From G963676205 sp964342525 (lineage in GTDB: Bacteria; Campylobacterota; Campylobacteria; Campylobacterales; Arcobacteraceae): DNA of 11,466 bases. Of this stretch, positions 5,962 to 11,466 are shown in pieces (within the stretch, counting starts at the first letter, position 1; each line of letters opens with the position of its first letter). Where the stretch lies: contig CAYFGQ010000093.1 of assembly GCA_964342525.1 (NCBI GenBank), positions 1-11,466 on the forward strand, given 5' to 3'. Under the pieces are notes generated by a model, which was not told the origin of the DNA, did not search any database, and saw only the letters and a list, made by a program, of their open reading frames with translations. Both the position numbers and the translations under genes were made by a program.

Positions 5962-7425
5962 ATGATTACTTGGATGCAGAGACACAAGAAGTGGCTTGTT
6001 GTGACTATTTGGATAAGTACGATTGCTTTCGTAGGTGCTGGTTTTGTTGGTTGGGGTAGTTATGATTTTGGTAAATCACAAGGAACTATCGCTAAAGTTG
6101 GTGAAAGAGAGATTGGTGTAGCTGAACTACAAAATGAATACAACTCACTTTATAATCAATATGCTCAATTGTTTGGAGATCAATTTAACCAAGAAGTAGC
6201 AAAAAGATTAAATCTTGAAGATGTTGCATTACAATCAACTATTCAAAAAGCCCTACTTTTAAGTTTTGCAGATGAGATTGGTATAGATGTAACAGATACT
6301 GAGATTGCAAAAGAATTAGTAAATATCCCAAGTTTTCAAAAAGATGGAAAATTTTCTAAAGATGTTTACGTACAAGTTTTAAACCAAAACAGAACAAATC
6401 CTGCTGAATTTGAAGCAAATTTAAAAAGAGATCTTATTGTTTCTAAAGTAAGAGCTTTATTTGAAGTTGATGTAACTAAAAATGAAGTTGATGCGTTTGC
6501 TGAGCTTTATGGTATGCAAGATGATGTAAATATTGAAGTTGTAGATTCAAGCTCAATCCTTGTACCAAATGATGAAGCTAAGTTAAAAGAATATTGGGAA
6601 GCTCATAAGAGCGATTATATGTCAAATGCTGCATTTGAGCTTGAGACATACAACCACCCTATTTCATCAAATACTTACACAGATGCTGAGTTAAAAGCAT
6701 ATTATGAAGATAATAAAATCGATTTTAGAAAAGATGATGGTAAAATAAAAGCTTTTGATGAAGCTAAAAAAGATGTAAACTTTGCACTTGATTCTAAAAA
6801 AGCTAAAAAAGATGCTCTAAGAGCATACTTAAAGCTTAAAAAAGGTGAAGAGAGTTTTTCTAAAAAAGAGAAAATCTTTGAAAATCAATTCACTTACCCG
6901 CTTGAATCTATTCAAAATATAAAAACTGCTGCAAATGGTGATATCTTAAAACCATTTGAAAATAAAACAGTTTATACTGTTGTAAAAGTTGTAAATAAGA
7001 TCGATCCACAGCCACTACCTTTCGTAGAGGTTAGAAATGATGTATTAAAAGCTTATAGAGCTATGCAAAAAAGAAAGATCCTTTTATCTCAAGCAACTGA
7101 GAGACTTAAACACTTTAAAGGTACAAATGTAAAAAATATCTCTCCAGAGTTTACAGGTACAATCCTTTCTTTAAATGAAGAAGAAACTAGATCATTTATC
7201 AATCAACTATTCACTTCATCTCAAAAAGAGGGAATGATCAAATTAGAAGAAAAAGTGGTACTTTATAGAATCAATGATTCAATCATCACACCAGTTAAAA
7301 ATGTAGATACTGCTCAGATTGAGAATCTATTAAAAAGTACAAAACAAAATGAATTATTTGCAAAATTATTAGAAAAGTTACAAACTAAATATGGTGTTGT
7401 ATCTTATATGGAGAAAGGGGAATAA
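5962..7425 (+). CDS. PpiD/SurA-like membrane-anchored periplasmic folding factor
   Basis: A 487-residue protein with a short basic cytoplasmic N-terminus (MITWMQRHKK), one membrane segment at about 11-31, and a large periplasmic part, the layout of PpiD. Residues about 40-180 look like the SurA_N chaperone fold: IAKVGEREIGVAELQNEYN is typical of the start, followed by helices with ALQSTIQKALLLSFADEIGI. I find no clear parvulin (PPIC) signature in residues 200-480, which are Lys/Glu-rich, so isomerase activity is doubtful and chaperone activity more likely. E. coli PpiD has about 623 residues, so this is a short form. Its position immediately before ftsA-ftsZ matches, as I remember it, Cj0694 in Campylobacter jejuni. 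AAGGA at 5948-5952 supports the ATG. Its TAA abuts the ftsA start, so co-expression is expected. Confidence 0.8.
   Translation: MITWMQRHKKWLVVTIWISTIAFVGAGFVGWGSYDFGKSQGTIAKVGEREIGVAELQNEYNSLYNQYAQLFGDQFNQEVAKRLNLEDVALQSTIQKALLLSFADEIGIDVTDTEIAKELVNIPSFQKDGKFSKDVYVQVLNQNRTNPAEFEANLKRDLIVSKVRALFEVDVTKNEVDAFAELYGMQDDVNIEVVDSSSILVPNDEAKLKEYWEAHKSDYMSNAAFELETYNHPISSNTYTDAELKAYYEDNKIDFRKDDGKIKAFDEAKKDVNFALDSKKAKKDALRAYLKLKKGEESFSKKEKIFENQFTYPLESIQNIKTAANGDILKPFENKTVYTVVKVVNKIDPQPLPFVEVRNDVLKAYRAMQKRKILLSQATERLKHFKGTNVKNISPEFTGTILSLNEEETRSFINQLFTSSQKEGMIKLEEKVVLYRINDSIITPVKNVDTAQIENLLKSTKQNELFAKLLEKLQTKYGVVSYMEKGE
7414..7420 (+). promoter_or_regulatory. Ribosome site supporting the TTG start of ftsA
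   Basis: AAAGGGG ends five bases before TTG 7426-7428, inside the last codons of the ppiD-like gene. It supports TTG as the true start: no ATG lies nearby in frame, and the family's N-terminal beta strand begins immediately (NRATLAIDLGS). Confidence 0.7.
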
Positions 7426-8889
7426 TTGAACCGCGCTACCCTAGCAATTGATTTAGGATCAACTACTACTATTGCTGTTATTGCCCAAAATGATCTTAGT
7501 AATAAGATCAATATAAAAGGGATAGGTGTAGAGAAAACTAAAGGTGTTAACAAAGGGAATATCACAGATATTGAGTTAGCATCTGATACAATCCAACATG
7601 CACTAAATGCAGCAAAAAATAGTACTGATGAAGTTGAGTTTGATGAGACAGTGGTATCTGTCTCTTCTGCATATACAAAAGGTATAAGAAGTTCTGGTAC
7701 TGTTAATATTCCAAATGGATTTATCTCAGAAGCTGAGATAAACCAAGTACTTCAAATGGCACTATACAATGCTACTATAGTACCTGAATACGATGTGATC
7801 CAAGTGCTCCCTATTTTCTTCAAAGTTGATGATGGAAATATGGTTGATAATCCATTAAATATGAATGGTATGAGACTTGAAGTATCAGTTTATATCACTA
7901 CAATTAAAAAAACAACTTTAGTAAATATCAATAATACCTTTAAAAATGCAGGTGTACAAGTTACAAACTTTGTACTTGCAGGTTATGCATCTGCCTTATC
8001 ACTTTTAGATGATGAGAGGGAAAAGTCAGGTTTTTGTGTACTTGATATTGGTGGTACTACTACTGATATCTTAGTATTTAAGAACAATTCAATTATATAT
8101 AATGATTTCTTACCTATTGGATCAAACCATATCACAACAGATCTTTCAAAGATGCTTCATACACCTCCTGCCGCTGCAGAGAAGTTAAAAACTCAATATG
8201 GTACTTTGATTCCAAATAATGATGAAGAAAGTAGAACCATAAGAAAAGTAAAGATTCCAGTAATTGGATCTCAAGATGAAACTAAAGAGATGCCTTTAGA
8301 TATGGTTCAGCCTATTATCCATGCTAGGGTTGAGGAGGCTTTAATCCTTGCAAAAGCTAAAGTTGAATCAAGTGGTATGATGGAAAAAATTGGAGCTGGT
8401 ATAGTTCTGACCGGTGGTATGAGCGAAATGAGTGGTATATCTGAACTAGCAAATCTTGTATTTGAAGGTGTCCCATTAAGGGTAGCTAATCCACAAAATA
8501 TCCAAAATGGATATATGAGTTTTGATAACCCTGCTATGGCAACTATTGTAGGACTTTTAAAATACTCACTTGCAGGTAGACAAGTATTTGAGCTTGGTAG
8601 TGATAAAAAGCTTAGAAAAGTGCTTGAGAGACATGTAAAAGCTCCAACTATTACAAATACTGCTCCAAAAATCTCTATCTCTGAAAAACCAGAGCCAGTA
8701 AAAGAAAAAGTACGAACTATAAAAGAGCCTGTGCCTCCAAGAGCAGAGAAAAAACAACAGCCTCAACAGCCTCAAAACTTTACAAATGACCTCCAAGATA
8801 TGGCAGCAAATCTTGAAGATTCTAGTTTAGAGTTACCAAAAAATGCCAAAAAGGGCGGTTTTTGGAATAAAATATCGGAGTGGTTTTAA
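7426..8889 (+). CDS. ftsA: Cell division protein FtsA
   Basis: FtsA is an actin-like ATPase that tethers FtsZ filaments to the inner membrane and helps recruit the division machinery. Its nucleotide-site motifs are present: phosphate 1 LAIDLGSTTT (6-15), phosphate 2 CVLDIGGTTTD (204-214) and the adenosine motif IVLTGGMSEMSG (326-337). The FtsA-specific 1C (SHS2) domain lies between the first two, at about 85-165. The C-terminus has a flexible Pro/Gln/Lys linker (about 405-455, including KKQQPQQPQ) and ends in a textbook amphipathic membrane-targeting helix, FWNKISEWF (479-487). At 487 residues it exceeds the E. coli protein (420), mostly through the linker. It starts at TTG directly after the upstream stop and overlaps ftsZ by one base, so translation of all three genes is probably coupled. 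Confidence 0.95.
   Translation: MNRATLAIDLGSTTTIAVIAQNDLSNKINIKGIGVEKTKGVNKGNITDIELASDTIQHALNAAKNSTDEVEFDETVVSVSSAYTKGIRSSGTVNIPNGFISEAEINQVLQMALYNATIVPEYDVIQVLPIFFKVDDGNMVDNPLNMNGMRLEVSVYITTIKKTTLVNINNTFKNAGVQVTNFVLAGYASALSLLDDEREKSGFCVLDIGGTTTDILVFKNNSIIYNDFLPIGSNHITTDLSKMLHTPPAAAEKLKTQYGTLIPNNDEESRTIRKVKIPVIGSQDETKEMPLDMVQPIIHARVEEALILAKAKVESSGMMEKIGAGIVLTGGMSEMSGISELANLVFEGVPLRVANPQNIQNGYMSFDNPAMATIVGLLKYSLAGRQVFELGSDKKLRKVLERHVKAPTITNTAPKISISEKPEPVKEKVRTIKEPVPPRAEKKQQPQQPQNFTNDLQDMAANLEDSSLELPKNAKKGGFWNKISEWF
8877..8880 (+). promoter_or_regulatory. Ribosome site (GGAG) that decides the ftsZ start
   Basis: GGAG ends eight bases before ATG 8889-8891, a proper spacing. An in-frame GTG at 8880 has no ribosome site before it and overlaps this motif, so the ATG is preferred. 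The start overlaps the ftsA stop as TAATG. Confidence 0.75.
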
Positions 8890-10016
8890 TGAATAATCTA
8901 TTTGATCCACAAAATATAACAGTATCTATGCCAACCTCTACCCTAACAGGAAATGCTGCAAAAATATCTGTAATTGGTGTAGGTGGTGGTGGTTGTAATA
9001 TGATCAACCATATGATAAATGAAGGTACACATAAGATTGATCTTATTGTAGCAAATACAGACCTTCAAGTATTACAAATATCTAAAGCTCCAAAAAAGAT
9101 CCAACTAGGTAAAAAACTTACTAAGGGTCTTGGTGCAGGAATGAAGCCTGAAATTGGTAGAGATTCTGCTGTAGAAAGTTATGAAGATATTAAAAAAGTC
9201 CTTGGACAATCTGATATTGCATTTATCGCTGCTGGTCTTGGTGGTGGTACTGGTACAGGTGCTGCTGCTATTATTGCTAAAGCTGCAAGGGAAGTTGGAG
9301 CACTTACAGTTGCTGTTGTAACAAAACCATTTGCATGGGAAGGTAAAAAAAGAGCTGGATTAGCAAACCTTGGACTTGAAGAGCTTAGAAAAGTAACTGA
9401 CTCTATCATCGTAGTACAAAATGATAAACTTCTAGAGATCGTTGATAAAAAAATTGGTATGAAAGATGCCTTTAAGATCGTAGATAATGTTTTATACCAA
9501 GCTGTAAATGGAATGAGTGAAGTTATCTTAAATCCAGGAAACTCTGATATCAATACCGACTTTGCAGATATTAAAACTATTATGCAACACAGAGGTCTAG
9601 CACTTATGGGAATAGGTTATGGAAAAGGTGACAATGCCGCAGAACTTGCCCTACAAAATGCTATAGAATCCCCTCTTCTTGATAAGATGTCTCTAAGTGG
9701 TGCAAAGGGTATGCTTATCCACTTCCATACAAATCCACAAGTATCAATGTTTGCTATTTCTGATGTAATGAGCAAAATAAATGATACTATTAACGGTGAT
9801 GCAGAAGTTATCTTTGGTACAACTTCAGATGATAATCTAGAAATAGATGAAGTAAAAATCACTATTGTTGCAACAGGATTTGAAAGACAAAGTGATGAAC
9901 CTACTCAAATTATGGAAGATAGAACACCAAAGGCTAAGGTTCTAAGTCCATCTGATGAAAATTACTATGATATGCCACCTCTTATGAGGGATTATGTGGT
10001 GAAGTACCACCTTTAA
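8889..10016 (+). CDS. ftsZ: Cell division protein FtsZ
   Basis: FtsZ is the tubulin-like GTPase that polymerises into the midcell ring. From ATG 8889 the protein has 375 residues. GTP-binding motifs are clear: VIGVGGGGCN (28-37), ANTDLQ (55-60) and the tubulin signature GGGTGTG (118-124). The T7 loop, INTDFAD (221-227), supplies Asp224 and Asp227, which complete the GTPase site of the neighbouring subunit. A short linker (about 333-357) leads to the conserved C-terminal peptide YYDMPPLMRDYV (359-370), equivalent to the E. coli DYLDIPAFLR motif that binds FtsA. It is followed by the small basic/aromatic tail VKYHL. It shares the ftsA transcript and is followed by the compound hairpin at 10021-10087. 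The catalytic core is intact. Confidence 0.97.
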   Translation: MNNLFDPQNITVSMPTSTLTGNAAKISVIGVGGGGCNMINHMINEGTHKIDLIVANTDLQVLQISKAPKKIQLGKKLTKGLGAGMKPEIGRDSAVESYEDIKKVLGQSDIAFIAAGLGGGTGTGAAAIIAKAAREVGALTVAVVTKPFAWEGKKRAGLANLGLEELRKVTDSIIVVQNDKLLEIVDKKIGMKDAFKIVDNVLYQAVNGMSEVILNPGNSDINTDFADIKTIMQHRGLALMGIGYGKGDNAAELALQNAIESPLLDKMSLSGAKGMLIHFHTNPQVSMFAISDVMSKINDTINGDAEVIFGTTSDDNLEIDEVKITIVATGFERQSDEPTQIMEDRTPKAKVLSPSDENYYDMPPLMRDYVVKYHL

Positions 10017-10020
10017 TAAC

Positions 10021-10087
10021 TAAAATCTAAAAGGAAAAAACTAAAAATTATTGGGGCTTTAGCCCTACTTTTAGTTTTTAGATTTTA
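10021..10087. terminator. Bidirectional terminator between convergent ftsZ and hspR
   Basis: A nested inverted repeat. The outer 11-bp stem pairs 10021-10031 with 10077-10087, the middle 8-bp stem pairs 10039-10046 with 10069-10076, and the inner stem GGGC-TTTA-GCCC spans 10054-10065. Each side of the GC core is U-rich when read outward on either strand (TACTTTTAGTTTTT forward, AATAATTTTTAG reverse). It begins four bases after the ftsZ stop and contains the hspR stop codon (10085-10087), so it can serve both operons. Confidence 0.8.
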
Positions 10088-10462
10088 ACTTTTAGATAAA
10101 ACTATACTATAAGAACTCTTTTTAATCACCAAAGCTTTATTTGATGGTACTACCCCATCTTTATTTGATTCTTTTACTTTTGTTTTATATGAGTTAACTG
10201 TATCTTCTAGCTGGGTTATTTTTCTATTCATTTGAAGTATTATATTTACTCCTGCTAGGTTTACCCCCATGTCTCTTGTAAGGGTTAGGATATATTTTAT
10301 ATCTTCCACATCCCTTTGTGAGTAAAGTCTTATTTTCCCATTTGTTCTTGATGGGGTTATAAGCCCTTCCCTTTCGTATTGTCTAAGAGTTTGAGGATGG
10401 ATATTTAGCATCTCTGCTACGTTGCTTATCAAAAATTGTGGTTTATCAAACTCTTTTTTCAT
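10085..10462 (-). CDS. hspR: HspR, MerR-family heat-shock repressor
   Basis: HspR is a DNA-binding repressor of chaperone operons, often acting with DnaK or other chaperones as a sensor. The 125-residue protein has the MerR-type winged helix-turn-helix at about 10-75: FLISNVAEMLNIHPQTLRQYE, then REGLITPSRT, and IRLYSQRDVEDIKYI. The block TRDMGVNLAGVNIIL (62-76) is typical of HspR rather than metal-sensing MerR proteins. A short coiled coil (about 77-95) follows, and there are no cysteines, so metal sensing is unlikely. AAGGAAA (10469-10475 on the plus strand) precedes the ATG. It lies 88 bp downstream of cbpA, an order also known from Campylobacter and Helicobacter, and is probably co-transcribed and autoregulated. 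No classical HAIR operator (CTTGAGT-N7-ACTCAAG) is visible; it would be expected upstream of cbpA, outside the window. Confidence 0.92.
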   Translation of the reverse strand: MKKEFDKPQFLISNVAEMLNIHPQTLRQYEREGLITPSRTNGKIRLYSQRDVEDIKYILTLTRDMGVNLAGVNIILQMNRKITQLEDTVNSYKTKVKESNKDGVVPSNKALVIKKSSYSIVLSKS

Positions 10463-10474
10463 ATTGGGTTTCCT

Positions 10475-10494
10475 TAAAGAGTCTCCCCTCTTTA
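10475..10494 (-). repeat. Inverted repeat beside the hspR ribosome site
   Basis: TAAAGAG and CTCTTTA are perfect 7-bp arms around a 6-nt spacer. In the minus-strand RNA the stem ends exactly where the AAGGA ribosome site begins, sharing one base. It may be a regulatory RNA hairpin or an operator. It does not match the HAIR consensus. Confidence 0.45.
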
Positions 10495-10519
10495 TTTAGG
10501 GAAACTATATATTTAATAT

Positions 10520-10534
10520 AATAGCAAAGCTATT
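10520..10534 (-). repeat. Small hairpin between cbpA and hspR
   Basis: AATAGC-TTT-GCTATT (minus strand) is a 6-bp stem with a 3-nt loop, 16 bases after the cbpA stop. No T-run follows on the minus strand. It could be a partial terminator, a processing site or a 3' stabiliser that lowers hspR relative to cbpA. Confidence 0.35.
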
Positions 10535-10550
10535 TTAAAACAGAATTATT

Positions 10551-11453
10551 TTATAAACTTTCAGGAAGTTTCTCTTTTAATGTCTCCACAAAATCATCAT
10601 CTAGATCATCCACTTTAGGTAAAACAATATTTGCTTTTAGATATAAATCACCTTTTGACCCAGCTTTTCTATCATATACACCCAGTTCTCTTACTCTAAA
10701 CTTTTGATGTTGTTTTGTATTTTGTGGTACTTTTAGTGTGATATCTTTGTGGATAGTTTTAATTTCTACTTTTCCACCAAAAAGTGCAGTTTTTAAGGGT
10801 ATATCAAAAATTTTAGTAAGATTAAACTCATCCCTTTCATAATCAGAACTTTCAGCAATATTGATTTTAATGATAAGATCCCCTACTCTTCCGTTGTGAG
10901 ATTTACCTTTCCCTTTTGCTCTAATTTTTTGACCATCTTTAATACCTTCAGGAATCTTTACATCAAATGGAGATTTTCCTTGTAGAGCTATATTTTGTTT
11001 TCCACCTAATACTGCTGTATTAAATGGGATTGTGATTTGGGCTTGTGTATCAAGGTTTGGTTCATCAAAACCACCAAAACCACTTGCCCCTCCAAATCCG
11101 CTAGCTCCACCAAAACCTGCATTTCCAAATCCTCCTGAGAATCCTGCTTGTCCACCAAACATACTTCTAAGTATCTCATCAAGATCAACACCAGCTCCCG
11201 CTTGACCCCTTGCAAAGTCGTGGAAATTTTGTCCACCAAACATACTATCACCATATTGATCATATTGTTGTTTTTTCTGTGCATCACTAAGTACTTCGTA
11301 TGCTGCATTTATCTCTTTAAATTTCTCTTCTGCTTCTGGGGTTTTATTTACATCAGGGTGATATTTTTTTGCTAATTTTCTATAAGCCTTTTTTATTTCA
11401 TCTGCTGATGCGTTATCATTTACTTCTAAAGTTTCATATAAACTTTTTGCCAT
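10551..11453 (-). CDS. cbpA: CbpA-type DnaJ co-chaperone (class B Hsp40)
   Basis: CbpA is an Hsp40 that delivers unfolded substrates to DnaK and stimulates its ATPase; it is cytoplasmic and may bind the nucleoid. The 300-residue protein begins with a complete J domain (1-70, LYETLEVNDNASADEIKKAYRK type) with the essential HPD at 32-34. A Gly/Phe-rich region (about 73-129) follows, containing tandem GFGGAS units at 113-124. The two C-terminal substrate-binding barrels span about 135-285. The Cys-rich zinc finger of true DnaJ is absent, which separates cbpA from dnaJ. The length matches E. coli CbpA (306). AAAGGA at the very window edge (11461-11466, minus strand) is its ribosome site, so the promoter is not visible. 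Pairing with hspR downstream suggests heat-shock control. Confidence 0.93.
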   Translation of the reverse strand: MAKSLYETLEVNDNASADEIKKAYRKLAKKYHPDVNKTPEAEEKFKEINAAYEVLSDAQKKQQYDQYGDSMFGGQNFHDFARGQAGAGVDLDEILRSMFGGQAGFSGGFGNAGFGGASGFGGASGFGGFDEPNLDTQAQITIPFNTAVLGGKQNIALQGKSPFDVKIPEGIKDGQKIRAKGKGKSHNGRVGDLIIKINIAESSDYERDEFNLTKIFDIPLKTALFGGKVEIKTIHKDITLKVPQNTKQHQKFRVRELGVYDRKAGSKGDLYLKANIVLPKVDDLDDDFVETLKEKLPESL

Positions 11454-11466
11454 AAATTGTTCCTTT

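Noticed and set aside
8880..8888. GTG at 8880 as the ftsZ start
   Set aside because: The only good ribosome site, GGAG 8877-8880, overlaps this GTG but is well spaced for ATG 8889.
9179..9553. Minus-strand open frame of 124 codons opposite ftsZ
   Set aside because: It is antisense to conserved FtsZ motifs, and its Pro/Ala/Ser-rich translation is typical of a mirrored Gly-rich gene.
10475..10494. HAIR operator for HspR
   Set aside because: The arms are TAAAGAG/CTCTTTA with a 6-nt spacer, not CTTGAGT-N7-ACTCAAG.
11006..11375. Overlapping open frames on both strands within the cbpA Gly/Phe and J-domain region
   Set aside because: They have no ribosome site or domain, and the cbpA frame explains the whole region.
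1..11466. CRISPR array, insertion sequence, prophage, tRNA or rRNA
   Set aside because: No regularly spaced repeats, transposase or integrase frames, or RNA-gene signatures were found on either strand.

Overview
The window looks like an ordinary chromosomal segment of an AT-rich Campylobacterota (Epsilonproteobacteria) genome. The best evidence is gene order. A PpiD/SurA-like membrane chaperone gene lies directly upstream of ftsA and ftsZ, and a cbpA-hspR heat-shock pair follows on the opposite strand; from memory, both arrangements occur in Campylobacter and Helicobacter. AT-rich codon use and AAGGA-type ribosome sites fit. I cannot place the genus; free-living relatives (Arcobacter or Sulfurimonas type) seem more likely than host-adapted ones because of the lysine-degradation pair.

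Layout. (1) 2-421 (+): the 3' part of a ribonuclease HI gene, cut by the window edge. (2) 557-3215 (+): a two-gene operon for a lysine 6-dehydrogenase/saccharopine dehydrogenase-family enzyme and an antiquitin-type alpha-aminoadipate semialdehyde dehydrogenase (ALDH7), together taking lysine or saccharopine to 2-aminoadipate. A perfect 19-bp palindrome lies upstream and hairpins lie downstream. (3) 3405-5513 (+): tex, a complete RNA-binding transcription-accessory protein. (4) 5514-5961: a 448-bp AT-rich gap with no convincing gene, holding a terminator-like hairpin, small palindromes and repeats, and a probable -10 element next to the next operon. (5) 5962-10016 (+): ppiD-like gene, ftsA and ftsZ, packed without gaps (stop abutting a TTG start, then a TAATG overlap), so probably translationally coupled. 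(6) 10021-10087: a compound inverted repeat serving as a shared terminator between convergent operons. (7) 10085-11453 (-): hspR and, upstream of it, cbpA; their promoter lies beyond the right edge.

How they work together. FtsZ forms the division ring, and FtsA anchors it to the membrane through a C-terminal amphipathic helix. The PpiD-like protein is a membrane-anchored periplasmic folding factor co-expressed with them. CbpA is a DnaJ-type co-chaperone, and HspR is the MerR-family heat-shock repressor that probably controls its own operon.

I found no mobile element, CRISPR array, phage gene, tRNA or rRNA, and nothing I would call a new system. The points most worth checking are the lysine operon with its palindrome, the apparent absence of a parvulin domain in the PpiD-like protein, the gap before the division operon, and the hairpin beside the hspR ribosome site.
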